Below, in pieces: positions 45,787 through 54,530 of a stretch of DNA of 64,000 nt. The position numbers were made by a program, and so were the translations under genes. The stretch's first letter is position 1, and each line of letters opens with the position of its first letter. Location of the stretch: the NCBI RefSeq assembly GCF_002897035.1, contig NZ_BAUX01000001.1:62001-126000 (forward strand), given 5' to 3'. The stretch is from Methylopila sp. Yamaguchi (GTDB lineage Bacteria; Pseudomonadota; Alphaproteobacteria; Rhizobiales; Methylopilaceae). The notes below the pieces were generated by a model. It made no database searches and had not been told where the DNA came from. It saw only the letters and a program-made list of their open reading frames with translations.

Positions 45787-47610
45787 ATGGGCCTTTCCGC
45801 CTCGCTTTCCACCGCGCTCTCCGGCCTGAGGACCACCCAGGCCGGGCTCAATCTCGTCGCGAACAACGTCGCGAACGCGAGCACCCCTGGCTACGTCGCG
45901 AAATCGCTCGCCACGGAGCAGAGCGCGACCGGCGGCGTGAAGGTCACGGAGGTCAAGCGTCAGATCGACCTCTACCTGCAGCGGCAGCTGCGGTCCGAGA
46001 GCGCGACCAACGCGAACGCCGCCACCAAGGCGGACTACCTCGACCAGTTGCAGTCGCTCTTCAGCACCGTCGACGGCGACACCTCGATCGACAGCCTCGT
46101 CTCCAGTCTCTCGTCGGCCTTCGACGCGCTGGCGACGTCCCCCGACAGCACGACGATGCAGGGCTCCGCGGTGCAGGAGGCCGTCCTGCTGGCGCAGGCG
46201 TTGAACGACGCTTCGAACGGGGTGCAAGGCCTCCGCCAAAACGCGGACGACGCGCTCGCGAGCGGCGTCGACGTCGCGAACGAGGCGCTCACCTCGATCC
46301 AGGATCTGTCGCGCAAGATTGTCGCCTCCAAGGACGATGGAACCCGCGCTGCGCTTCAGGACCAGCGCGACCAGGCGATCAACGAACTCGCCGCGCTGAT
46401 GGACGTGAAGGTCACGGACACCGGATCGGGCGACGTCCGGATCACGACGACCAGCGGCCTGACGCTTTACGACGCGGGCGAGGCCTCGCGGCTGTCGTTC
46501 GAGCCGACGTCCAACGTCATGCCGCAGAAGGCCTACTCCGAAGACGCTTCCGACAGCACGCTCGGCGCGATCACGCTCACGCGCTCCTCCGGCTATTCGG
46601 CCGACCTGCTGGCGGGCGGCGGGATTAAATCCGGGGAGTTGCGCGCTCTCGCAGATCTGCGCGACGAGACGCTGCCCGAGGCCCAGGCCCAGCTCGACGA
46701 GCTGGCGGCGAACCTCGCGCAGGCCTTCGGCTCGACGACCGTCGCAGGGGCGGCGGTCCCCGGCGGAGTGGAGCTGTCGACCGCGGGCGCGCAGCCCGGC
46801 GACACGATGACGGTCTCCTACACGTCCGGGGGCAAGACCCGGACGGTCACCCTGGTGAACGTGACGGACCCCGCGCGCCTGCCGCTCGACGGCGACGTCA
46901 CGGCCGATCCAGGCGACGCCGTGATCGGCGTCGACTTCGCCTCGGCGACGGCCGCCGACGACATCGACGCGGCGCTTGCGGCCGCGGGGATCGACATCGA
47001 CGCGGCCGAAACCGCCGGCGGCTTCGCCTTCACGGCGTCGGACGCGAGCGTGACCGTCGCCAGCGGTTCGTCCAAAATCACCGCCACCGCTCTTAGCGAC
47101 GAAGGCGTGGCGCTGCCGCTGTTCGTGGACGCCGGTGATGCGATCTACTCCGGCAGCCTCGACGGCGGCGACCAGAGGACAGGCTTCGCGGGCCGCATCG
47201 CCGTGAACTCCGCCGTCGTCGACGATCCTGCGCTGCTGACCGCGTACTCCTCGACGGCCGCCGCGAGCGACTCCGCCCGCGCCGACTTCCTGGTCGACGC
47301 GCTGAAGACGGACCGCGGCTTCCGAACCGACGCAGGGCTCGGCGGGACGTCGTCCGGCTACAGCGGAACGATCGGGGAGTTCGCGCAGGACATCGTCGCT
47401 TATCAGGCCTCGGCCAGCGCGACGGCGACGCGCGTCTCGGAGAGCCAGTCGGCGGTCGTCTCCGCCTTGCAGGATCGGTACGCGGCGAAATCCGGCGTCG
47501 ACGTCGACTCCGAGCTCACCAACCTGATCACGCTTCAGACCGCCTACAGCGCCAATGCGCGCGTGATGACGGCGGTCAAGGAGATGATCGACATGCTGCT
47601 GCAGTCGTAA
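45787..47610 (+). CDS. flgK: Flagellar hook-associated protein FlgK (HAP1)
   Basis: 607 residues from ATG 45787 (GTG 45781 also possible). MGLSASLSTALSGLRTTQAG, NLVANNVANASTPGYVAKSL at the N terminus, DQAINELAALMDVKVTDTGS in the middle, and the closing SELTNLITLQTAYSANARVM with TAVKEMIDMLLQS. Junction protein between hook and filament. Followed by flgL after ten bases. The central region is variable and Asp/Ala rich. Confidence 0.93.
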   Translation: MGLSASLSTALSGLRTTQAGLNLVANNVANASTPGYVAKSLATEQSATGGVKVTEVKRQIDLYLQRQLRSESATNANAATKADYLDQLQSLFSTVDGDTSIDSLVSSLSSAFDALATSPDSTTMQGSAVQEAVLLAQALNDASNGVQGLRQNADDALASGVDVANEALTSIQDLSRKIVASKDDGTRAALQDQRDQAINELAALMDVKVTDTGSGDVRITTTSGLTLYDAGEASRLSFEPTSNVMPQKAYSEDASDSTLGAITLTRSSGYSADLLAGGGIKSGELRALADLRDETLPEAQAQLDELAANLAQAFGSTTVAGAAVPGGVELSTAGAQPGDTMTVSYTSGGKTRTVTLVNVTDPARLPLDGDVTADPGDAVIGVDFASATAADDIDAALAAAGIDIDAAETAGGFAFTASDASVTVASGSSKITATALSDEGVALPLFVDAGDAIYSGSLDGGDQRTGFAGRIAVNSAVVDDPALLTAYSSTAAASDSARADFLVDALKTDRGFRTDAGLGGTSSGYSGTIGEFAQDIVAYQASASATATRVSESQSAVVSALQDRYAAKSGVDVDSELTNLITLQTAYSANARVMTAVKEMIDMLLQS

Positions 47611-47620
47611 GGGCCGACCG

Positions 47621-49156
47621 ATGACCACGATCGCATCGAGCCTCTACAGCCCGAGCCTGCTAACGGCGATGGCGAACAACAGCGCCAAGATCCAGGATCT
47701 CTCGGAGCAGCTGGCGACGGGCAAGGTCTCCTCGACCTACGCAGGTCTCGGCACGGGACGCGACGTGGCGCTCGCCATGAAGGCGAAGCTGACGCAGCTC
47801 GACTCCTACGACAGCGTGGGGGCGATCATCAGCTCCCGCATCGGCGTCATGAACACCGTGGTCGACGGCCTCGACACCATCGCCTCGGAGATCGCGAGCT
47901 TCGACTCGAGCGCGAGCTTCAGCCTCTCGGGCGGCCAGACCGCGACCCAGTCTCAGGCGGGCGCCTACCTCGACGAGGCGATCAGCTACCTGAACACCGA
48001 TTCTGACGGCCGCTATCTGTTCTCCGGGACCGCGACCGACGCCAAGCCGGTGCTCTCCGCCGCGCAGATGCTGGCTGACGATGGCGACAAGGCCGGGCTG
48101 AAGACCGTGATCTACGAACGCGGCCTCGCCGATCTCGGCGCGGACGGCCGCGGGCGGCTCGACGTCTCGGCGGCGAGCGGAACCTCTTTTACGGTGTCGG
48201 AGGAGGCGTCGGGGCCGTTCGGCTTCAAGCTCTCCGCCGTGTCGTCGTCCCTAACCGGCGGCGTCGTGGAGGGGCCGACCGGGGATCCTGCGACGCTGAC
48301 GCTCGGCGTCGACGGCGCGCCGGCCGACGGCAACTCGATAACCGTGACGCTGACGCTGCCCGACGGATCGACCGAGGCGATGACGCTCACCGCCCGAACC
48401 GACGACGGCGCGGCGTTGCAGGACGGCGAGTTCCTGATCGCCGCGACGCCGGAAGAGACGACCGCGAACCTTCGGGCCGCCTTCGACGGCGCGCTCAAGA
48501 CCCTCGCCGACACGTCGCTGACCGCGGCCTCGGCGGTGGCGGCCGGAGACGACTTCTTCACCAGCGGAGGCGAGCCCGCGCGGGTCGCGGGCTTTGACGG
48601 GACCTATGCGACCCAGGCCGAGCGGGAAGCCGCGCTCCAGGGCGCGACCGCGCTCGACACGACCGGGACCGCGGCCCGCACCGTCGCCTGGTACCAGGGG
48701 GACAGCTCCGCGGCCGATCCCCGCGACGCCGCGACTGCGAAGGTCGCCGACGGCGTGACCGTCTCCTACGGCGCCCGCGCCAACGAGGAGGCCTTCACGA
48801 ATGTGATCAAGTCGCTGGCGGTGCTCTCAGCCACCAGCTTCTCGCCAAGCGACGGAAACGCCGAAGCCCGTTACGACGCGCTGCGTGAGCGGACTGTGGG
48901 CGCCTTGTCCTCGACCGAAACCACGTCGGCGCTGCAGTCGGTCGCCTCCGACCTCGCCCTCGCCAACACCTCGGTGAAGGCGGCCGGAGACCGGCACGAC
49001 GCCGCCCGCGCGCTCGCCGAGGACGCGCTGTCTGGCGTCGTCGACGCCGACAAGGACGAAGTGACCGTGAAGATCCTGGCGCTGCAGTCCAGCATCGAAG
49101 CGAGCTACAGCGTGGCGGCGACCCTCAAATCGCTCAGCCTCGTCAATTATCTCTGA
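47621..49156 (+). CDS. flgL: Flagellar hook-associated protein FlgL (HAP3)
   Basis: 511 residues, longer than the enteric protein (about 317). N-terminal flagellin-like helices: NSAKIQDLSEQLATGKVSST, YAGLGTGRDVALAMKAKLTQ, then YLNTDSDGRYLFSGTATDAK. C-terminal helix: VDADKDEVTVKILALQSSIE and ASYSVAATLKSLSLVNYL. The extra length is a central insertion (about residues 155-330) rich in Ala, Thr, Asp and Gly. Long FlgL forms are known in alphaproteobacteria. Last gene of the flagellar cluster. Confidence 0.9.
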   Translation: MTTIASSLYSPSLLTAMANNSAKIQDLSEQLATGKVSSTYAGLGTGRDVALAMKAKLTQLDSYDSVGAIISSRIGVMNTVVDGLDTIASEIASFDSSASFSLSGGQTATQSQAGAYLDEAISYLNTDSDGRYLFSGTATDAKPVLSAAQMLADDGDKAGLKTVIYERGLADLGADGRGRLDVSAASGTSFTVSEEASGPFGFKLSAVSSSLTGGVVEGPTGDPATLTLGVDGAPADGNSITVTLTLPDGSTEAMTLTARTDDGAALQDGEFLIAATPEETTANLRAAFDGALKTLADTSLTAASAVAAGDDFFTSGGEPARVAGFDGTYATQAEREAALQGATALDTTGTAARTVAWYQGDSSAADPRDAATAKVADGVTVSYGARANEEAFTNVIKSLAVLSATSFSPSDGNAEARYDALRERTVGALSSTETTSALQSVASDLALANTSVKAAGDRHDAARALAEDALSGVVDADKDEVTVKILALQSSIEASYSVAATLKSLSLVNYL

Positions 49157-49262
49157 CGCGGCGGTACAGGCACGCGGAGGCCGGCCGAAGGAGCCCCGTC
49201 GTTCCCCGCTCATCCAGAAATCTAGACCAGCTCGTCACGCGAGCGGCGCGGACCTCTGGATG

Positions 49263-49279
49263 CCCCGGATAAACCGGGG
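49263..49279. repeat. REP-like palindrome between flgL and glyQ
   Basis: CCCCGG-ATAAA-CCGGGG preceded by CTGGATG and followed by AAGGACG. The sequence is related in form to the palindromes at 23822-23915 (GGATGCCCGC...GCGGGCATGACG). It lies between flgL and the end of glyQ, in the position where glyS would be expected, and may mark a rearrangement point. Confidence 0.5.
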
Positions 49280-49317
49280 AAGGACGCCGCGCGAATTCTT
49301 GGAGGGCGCCGCCCCCG

Positions 49318-50247
49318 TCAGGCCGCCTGGGCGCCGCCGGCTTCGGTCTTCAGCCAGGCCGCGCCGCAGGCTTTCGCCAGTTCCCGCACCCGCAGGATGT
49401 AGCTCTGGCGCTCGGTCACCGAGATCACGCCGCGGGCGTCGAGCAGGTTGAAGGCGTGGCTCGCCTTGATCGCCTGATCGTAGGCGGGCATCGCCATCAG
49501 GTGGCGTCCCTCGCCCACGTCGCCGGCCTTCAGCAGCGCCCGGCACTCCGTCTCGGCGTCTTCGAAATGCCGCTTCAACAGGTCGACGTTGGCGTGCTCG
49601 AAGTTGTAGCGAGAGTACTCCTGCTCCGCCTGCCGGAACACGTCGCCGTAGGTGATCTTCTCGTCGCCGTCCCGGCCGTTGAAATTCAGGTCGAAGCCGC
49701 GGTCGACTCCCTGGATGTACATCGCAAGGCGCTCAAGACCGTAGGTCAGCTCGCCCGAGACCGGATCGCAGTCGACGCCGGCGACCTGCTGGAAATAGGT
49801 GAACTGCGACACCTCCATGCCGTCGCACCAGCACTCCCAACCGAGGCCCCAGGCGCCCAGCGTCGGGCTTTCCCAGTCGTCCTCGACGAAGCGCACGTCA
49901 TGAACCGCGGGGTCGAGGCCGATGGCCTTCAGACTGTCGAGGTAGAGCTCCTGCAGGTTCGCCGGCGAGGGCTTCAGGATGACCTGAAACTGGTAGTAGT
50001 GCTGGAAGCGGTTTGGGTTTTCGCCGTAGCGGCCGTCCTTCGGGCGCCGGGAGGGCTGCACGTAGGCCGCCTTCCAGGGCCGCGGCCCCAGCGCCCGAAG
50101 CGTCGTCGCCGGATGGAACGTGCCGGCGCCCACCTCCATGTCGTAGGGCTGCAGCACGACGCAGCCCTGCGCCGCCCAGAACCGCTGCAGCGTCAGGATA
50201 AGTCCCTGGAACGAGCGGGAGGGGCTCAGGGCGTCGTCGGGGGTCAT
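49318..50247 (-). CDS. glyQ: Glycine--tRNA ligase, alpha subunit
   Basis: Catalytic subunit of the heterotetrameric glycyl-tRNA synthetase. 309 residues, standard size. [40 protein letters not shown] (class II motif 2 region), [60 protein letters not shown]. Normally followed by glyS (beta subunit), but here the downstream side holds a palindromic repeat and the end of flgL, so glyS must be elsewhere. Confidence 0.97.
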   Translation of the reverse strand: MTPDDALSPSRSFQGLILTLQRFWAAQGCVVLQPYDMEVGAGTFHPATTLRALGPRPWKAAYVQPSRRPKDGRYGENPNRFQHYYQFQVILKPSPANLQELYLDSLKAIGLDPAVHDVRFVEDDWESPTLGAWGLGWECWCDGMEVSQFTYFQQVAGVDCDPVSGELTYGLERLAMYIQGVDRGFDLNFNGRDGDEKITYGDVFRQAEQEYSRYNFEHANVDLLKRHFEDAETECRALLKAGDVGEGRHLMAMPAYDQAIKASHAFNLLDARGVISVTERQSYILRVRELAKACGAAWLKTEAGGAQAA

Positions 50248-50326
50248 GTGCGTCGCGGTCCGGAAGGGCGGGAAAGCGCGCGGACGCTAGTCGCGGCCGG
50301 CCTTCAGGGTCAAGCGGCGCGGGCCG

Positions 50327-50521
50327 TCACCGGCCGCCGGGCCGCCATTCGCCGGTCGCGGGATCGCGGCGCAGCGTGGGGCGGACTGCCTTGTCCGCAT
50401 CGACGGCGTCGCGGTCCGCGGCCTCAAGCTCACGGTTGATGCGACGCCACTCGCGCTTGATCGCTTTCGCGCCGTAGACGGCCCCCGCGGCGGCGGCGGC
50501 GAAAACGAGGAACGGCGGCAT
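50327..50521 (-). CDS. Small membrane-anchored hypothetical protein
   Basis: 64 residues from ATG 50521 (MPPFLVFAAAAAGAVYGAKA), one N-terminal hydrophobic segment then a charged region KREWRRINRELEAADRDAVD and ending DPATGEWRPGGR. Similar tiny proteins occur between sppA-like and glyQ genes in Hyphomicrobiales. The ATGEWRP ending recalls a conserved tail. Function unknown. It lies 79 bases ahead of glyQ and 100 bases after the S49 peptidase gene, all on the minus strand. Confidence 0.7.
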   Translation of the reverse strand: MPPFLVFAAAAAGAVYGAKAIKREWRRINRELEAADRDAVDADKAVRPTLRRDPATGEWRPGGR

Positions 50522-50621
50522 CGCGGTCTCCGAAGCGTTTGAATCCGAACTGGGACAGCCAGCGTCGACGGCGATCATGACGCCGTTGCGGCGACAGGCA
50601 AGAGAGCCTGTCGCGCTGGGC

Positions 50622-51491
50622 TCACAGGCCGAAGCGGGACCAGAGCGCACGCGCCTCGATCGCCGCCATCGCCTCGTCCGGCAGGCTCGCCTCGACGCCC
50701 TCGCCGCCGCGGCCCATCATCCGCTTCAGCAGCGGCGTCCGCTTCGTCGTTAGCCGCAGCTCCACCTTGTCCCCCCAGCGTTCGCGCATCACGGACCGCA
50801 GATCTCCGATGCGGTCGACGAGGCCGAGCGCGAGGCCCGACGAGGCGGTCCAGAACGCCCCGGTGAACAGCTCGGCGTCGTCCGACAGCGCTGCCCCGCG
50901 ACGCTCTTTCACCAACGCAATGAAATGCTCGTGAACCTCGCGCTGAATCTCCTTCAGCCGCTCGACGTCCTCGGCCTTCTCCGGCTGGAACGGGTCGAGG
51001 ATCGCCTTGTTCTCTCCCGAGGTGTAGAGGCGCCGATCGATCCCAAGGCGCTCGATCGCGCGGTCGAAGCCGAAGCCCGCGGAGACGACGCCGATGGAGC
51101 CGACGATCGACGAGGGGTCGGCGACGATCTCGTCGCCGGCGCAGGCGATCATGTAGCCGCCGGACGCGGCGACGTCCTCGACCACGACGGTCACGGGAAG
51201 GCTCGTCTCATCCGCGAGCTGGCGGATCCTGCGGCAGATGAGGTGCGCTTGCACCGGCGAACCACCGGGCGAGTTCACGATGATCGCGACCTCCTTCGCT
51301 CCCTCGACCGCGAAGGCCTTTTCCAGCTGACCCGCGACGCTCGACAGCGTGACCGCGGGCCGGAATGGCGTGCCGATCCCGATCGCGCCTTGCATGCGGA
51401 CGACGGGAACAACGGCGGAGGGCGTTCGCCAACGGCTCGGCAGAACGGGGCGAAGGGCGGCCTTGAGGCGGGCGGAGGTCGAGAGGCTCAT
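50622..51491 (-). CDS. S49 family peptidase (SppA-like)
   Basis: 289 residues from ATG 51491 (starts at 51503 or 51527 are possible). Short SppA/SohB-like serine protease: VVRMQGAIGIG, VAIIVNSPGGSPVQAHLICR, nucleophile Ser in VEDVAASGGYMIACAGDEIV, the SSIVGSIGVV block, and general-base Lys in TSGENKAILDPFQPE. Family members degrade signal peptides and membrane-derived fragments. There is no clear N-terminal membrane anchor with this start. Confidence 0.9.
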   Translation of the reverse strand: MSLSTSARLKAALRPVLPSRWRTPSAVVPVVRMQGAIGIGTPFRPAVTLSSVAGQLEKAFAVEGAKEVAIIVNSPGGSPVQAHLICRRIRQLADETSLPVTVVVEDVAASGGYMIACAGDEIVADPSSIVGSIGVVSAGFGFDRAIERLGIDRRLYTSGENKAILDPFQPEKAEDVERLKEIQREVHEHFIALVKERRGAALSDDAELFTGAFWTASSGLALGLVDRIGDLRSVMRERWGDKVELRLTTKRTPLLKRMMGRGGEGVEASLPDEAMAAIEARALWSRFGL

Positions 51492-51705
51492 GCGGCGAGA
51501 CATAGGCGTCCAGGCCGGCGGCGCCAACGCGGCCGGGATCGATGAACGCCCGATGAACGAAGGGCTCAGAGAGAATTCAGGGGTTGCGCCCTACTTCTAT
51601 GTACCAGACGGCTTGGTTGGTCTGCGATGACGCAGACGGCGCGAGCCGACGGCATTCAGGGCGCTCCGCGGCATCGCGCGCCGCCCCTGTCCTGAGGAGG
51701 ACGCC

Positions 51706-52032
51706 ATGTTTCGTAAGTTCGTTCTCGCCGCAGCCCTCGCCGCTGGCGGCTTCGCCGCCGTCCCGACGGCCGCTTCCGCCGGCGACGTGTCTGTGCGCGT
51801 CGGGGTGGGCAGCCCCGGCTATTACGGCGGCGGCTACTATGAGCCGGCCTATCACCGCGGCTATCGCCATCGCTATCGGGAGCGTCCGTACTACGGCTAC
51901 TACGCGCCCCGGCCGCGCTATTATGGCTACGGCCCGGCGCGTCCGCGCTGCCGCGTGACGACCGTGCGGTCGTGGAACGGCTACCGCTACGTGACGCGCA
52001 CCCGCGAAGTCTGCGGTCGCCGCTACTACTGA
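51706..52032 (+). CDS. Secreted Tyr/Gly/Arg-rich small protein
   Basis: 108 residues with a clean signal peptide (MFRKFVLAAALAAGGFAAVP, cleavage after ASAG near residue 26). The mature part is low-complexity: GYYGGGYYEPAYHRGYRHRY, PYYGYYAPRPRYYGYG, then a short conserved-looking end VRSWNGYRYVTRTREVCGRR with two Cys residues (one earlier at CRVTTV) that may form a disulfide. Proteins of this kind are common in Hyphomicrobiales with unknown role at the cell surface. AGGAGGA precedes the start. Confidence 0.8.
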   Translation: MFRKFVLAAALAAGGFAAVPTAASAGDVSVRVGVGSPGYYGGGYYEPAYHRGYRHRYRERPYYGYYAPRPRYYGYGPARPRCRVTTVRSWNGYRYVTRTREVCGRRYY

Positions 52033-52841
52033 TCGGGGGCCTCGGCCCTGACGCGAACGCCGGCCCTCGGGGCCGGCGTTTTGCTGTCGTCCATCGCGAG
52101 CGCCGCCTGGCCCCGCTGGATGTCCATCGCCTCCGCGGTGAAGCCGTCGCCCTCGCCGTGAAGCACCAGGGGCGGCAGCAGCGCAAGCGCGCCACGGCTG
52201 CCTTTGCGCGCCGCGAACAGGATGCGGATCGCCGGCGCGTCGGCGCGCGCGTGCACCGCCCGCAGCCGCGCCCCGCCGAAGCGTCCCTCCGCCCGCGAGA
52301 CCAAGTCGCCGATCGCCTCGGGGCGATGGATCATGATGAGGCAGCCGCCGGGCCTCAGCGCTCGGGCGGCAGCGCGCATCCAGACTTCGACCAATCCTTC
52401 GGCCGCAGCATGGGCGCGCGCCTTGTCGGCGTCCGGCGAGGCGCGGAACCGGCGCGCCGCGTCGAACGGCGGGTTTGCGACGACCAGATCGAGCGAGTCC
52501 CGGCGGGGGAAGCCATCGCCTCGCGCGACGTCCGCGACGTCGTCGGTCCGGACGTCGACCTTATCAGCGAGGCCGTTGCGCCGGATGTTTTCGGCGGCGA
52601 CACTGGCCGTCGCGAAGTCGATCTCCACCAGCGTCACGCGGCCGGCTCCGCTCAGGGCGAGCGACAGGCCGACGGCGCCGACGCCCGCTCCGAAATCCGC
52701 GACCAGCGCGCCCTTCGCCATCCGGCCCCGGGCCGCCGCCGTCAGCAGCGCCGCGTCCGTGCCGACGCGGTGGCCCTTCCGAGGCTGCAGCAGCTTCAGC
52801 CGCCCGCCGAAGAACAGGTCGTCGGAAAGATCGCCGCTCAC
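52026..52841 (-). CDS. TrmN6-like tRNA1(Val) (adenine(37)-N6)-methyltransferase
   Basis: 271 residues from GTG 52841 (overlapping the upstream stop as GTGA). Rossmann methyltransferase: DDLFFGGRLKLLQPRKGHRV, TDAALLTAAARG, SAM motif VADFGAGVGAVGLSLALSG, VTLVEIDFATASVAAENIRR, and catalytic NPPF in DLVVANPPFDAARRF. This is the COG4123 group with a GHRVGTDA.LL start. Closely related N6-adenine or ribosomal methyltransferases cannot be excluded. Coupled to the DUF2007 gene. Confidence 0.85.
   Translation of the reverse strand: MSGDLSDDLFFGGRLKLLQPRKGHRVGTDAALLTAAARGRMAKGALVADFGAGVGAVGLSLALSGAGRVTLVEIDFATASVAAENIRRNGLADKVDVRTDDVADVARGDGFPRRDSLDLVVANPPFDAARRFRASPDADKARAHAAAEGLVEVWMRAAARALRPGGCLIMIHRPEAIGDLVSRAEGRFGGARLRAVHARADAPAIRILFAARKGSRGALALLPPLVLHGEGDGFTAEAMDIQRGQAALAMDDSKTPAPRAGVRVRAEAPDQ
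52056..52082 (+). terminator. Intrinsic terminator after the Tyr-rich gene, inside the end of the methyltransferase gene
   Basis: AACGCCGGCC (52056-52065) pairs with GGCCGGCGTT (52071-52080) around CTCGG, and the T run continues (TTTT, 52079-52082). It terminates the plus-strand gene ending at 52032. The same bases are the last codons of the minus-strand methyltransferase, so the C-terminal residues there are partly shaped by the hairpin. Confidence 0.8.
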
Positions 52842-53068
52842 TGCGGCTCGGGGCGGAGCTCGTGCGACAGGCCGCTCTCCGCCAGAATGCGCCGGGCCTC
52901 CGCCGCGTCCTCGTCGCCGACCAGCACGCGCGCCGCGAGTATGCCGAGCGAGCCTTCGAGGACGCTCATGTTGGCGTCGAGCACGATGTGCTCCAGGCCG
53001 GCGTCGGTCAGCGTGGCCTGCACGAAGGAGAGCAGCACCCGGTCGTTGCTTCTGAGGATTTCCTGCAT
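52838..53068 (-). CDS. DUF2007 domain protein
   Basis: 76 residues from ATG 53068 (MQEILRSNDRVLLSFVQATL); a longer frame to 53146 has no support. The DUF2007 pattern is visible: LLSFVQATLTDAGLEHIVLD near the start, ILAARVLVGDEDAAEARRIL toward the end. Related to regulators of the PII-like fold; function unknown. It precedes and overlaps the methyltransferase gene, a pairing seen across alphaproteobacteria. Confidence 0.85.
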   Translation of the reverse strand: MQEILRSNDRVLLSFVQATLTDAGLEHIVLDANMSVLEGSLGILAARVLVGDEDAAEARRILAESGLSHELRPEPQ

Positions 53069-53272
53069 CGCGGTCCGTTCGGTTTCGACGTGGCCATGAT
53101 GGCCCGCCCAGGGTCCGGGGGCAACGCGCCGTGGCGGCCGGGCCACAGCGGGGCGAACGTTGCCAGGCGTTTACATCTTGGGCGGCGACAGCCTCACGGC
53201 GGCCCAACTTGCGCCCCGACCGCCCCCGATCGTGCCGGCCTGTGACCGACGCCCTCGTGAGTGAAGAGCGCC

Positions 53273-53380
53273 ATGCGTACCGAGTTGACCGCCCTCATCG
53301 TCGCCATTCTCCTGGTGGTCCTCGCCTCCCAGCAATTGATGGCGGCCAAAGCCGTCGGTCAGGCGCTCAGCGCCCACTGA
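53273..53380 (+). CDS. 35-residue single-helix membrane peptide (candidate)
   Basis: ATG 53273 opens a short frame MRTELTALIVAILLVVLASQ then QLMAAKAVGQALSAH, stop 53380. Residues 5-24 would make one membrane helix. GTGAAGAGCG before the start is a moderate ribosome site. It lies 86 bases upstream of the polyprenyl synthase gene on the same strand. Its hydrophobic core and lack of a competing frame make it plausible; there is no family evidence. Confidence 0.45.
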   Translation: MRTELTALIVAILLVVLASQQLMAAKAVGQALSAH

Positions 53381-53466
53381 CGGCGGGCTCCCGACGTTTC
53401 GGCTTGTGCCCCTGGAGGCCTCTGGGTAGGGTCCCGCCGGTTCGCAACTGTCGAGGAGCGCCGAGT

Positions 53467-54489
53467 TTGGGCGTGGTGGTACCGTTGGACGAGCGGCAGG
53501 ACGGAGGCGAGACCGCCGGCGTCGGCCCGCTCGTGGAGCTCGTCACGCCTGGCATGGAGCGCGTCAACGCCTTCATCCTGTCCCGCACGGGATCGGACGT
53601 CGCGATGATTCCCGAAGTCGCGAACCATCTCATCAATTCCGGCGGCAAGCGTCTGCGCCCGATGCTGACGCTCGCGACCGCGGCGCTCTCCGGCTATTCC
53701 GGCGACGGCGACGTGAAGCTCGCGGCCTCCGTCGAGTTCATGCACACGGCGACCCTGCTGCACGACGACGTGGTCGACGGCTCCGAGATGCGCCGCGGCA
53801 AGCTCGCCGCCCGCATGCTCTGGGGCAACGAGGCGAGCGTGCTGGTGGGCGACTTCCTGCTCGGCCAGGCCTTCAAGATGATGGTCGAGGTCGGCTCGCT
53901 GGAGGCGCTTCGCATCCTGGCCGACGCCGCTGCCGTGATCGCCGAGGGCGAGGTGATGCAGCTCGCCGCCGCCAAGAACACTGCGACCACCGAGGACGAC
54001 TATCTCGCCGTCGTGCGCGGCAAGACCGCCGCCCTGTTCGCCGCCGCCTGCGAGGTCGGGCCGGTGATTGCGAACCGCCCGAAAGCGGAGCAGGCCGCCG
54101 CCCGGTCCTACGGCATGAACCTCGGCATCGCCTTCCAGCTGGTCGACGACGCTCTCGACTACGGCGGGCGCGAGGCCAAGCTCGGCAAAAAGGTCGGCGA
54201 CGACTTCCGCGAGGGCAAGATCACCCTGCCCGTCGTGCTCGCCTACCGTCGCGGCTCCGAGGATGAGCGCGCGTTCTGGAAGCGCACGCTCGAAGAGGGG
54301 AAGATCGAGGACGGCGACCTTCCTGAGGCGATCCGCCTGCTCGCGAAGCACGGCGCGATCGACGCCACGCTGGAGCGCGCGCGCCATTACGGGGCAATGG
54401 CCCGGGACGCCCTCGCCCTGTTCCAGGACCGGCCGCAGGCGAAGCCGCTGCTGGACGTCGTGGGGTTCGTCACCGCGCGGGCGCACTGA
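53467..54489 (+). CDS. Trans-polyprenyl diphosphate synthase (IspB-like, ubiquinone side chain)
   Basis: 340 residues from TTG 53467, chosen because GAGGAG (53453-53458) is eight bases upstream; GTG 53473 would be too far from it. Condenses isopentenyl diphosphate units into the long quinone side chain. First aspartate-rich motif DDVVD in ATLLHDDVVDGSEMRRGK (Asp100), second motif in FQLVDDALDYGG (Asp227). Also GGKRLRPMLTLATAAL, MQLAAAKN, DDFREGKITLPVV. Chain length (octa- or decaprenyl) cannot be read reliably. Cytosolic, membrane-associated. Confidence 0.92.
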   Translation: MGVVVPLDERQDGGETAGVGPLVELVTPGMERVNAFILSRTGSDVAMIPEVANHLINSGGKRLRPMLTLATAALSGYSGDGDVKLAASVEFMHTATLLHDDVVDGSEMRRGKLAARMLWGNEASVLVGDFLLGQAFKMMVEVGSLEALRILADAAAVIAEGEVMQLAAAKNTATTEDDYLAVVRGKTAALFAAACEVGPVIANRPKAEQAAARSYGMNLGIAFQLVDDALDYGGREAKLGKKVGDDFREGKITLPVVLAYRRGSEDERAFWKRTLEEGKIEDGDLPEAIRLLAKHGAIDATLERARHYGAMARDALALFQDRPQAKPLLDVVGFVTARAH

Positions 54490-54530
54490 GGGGCTTACCG
54501 GACGTGGCGACGGCCCGTGACTCAAGGCTG

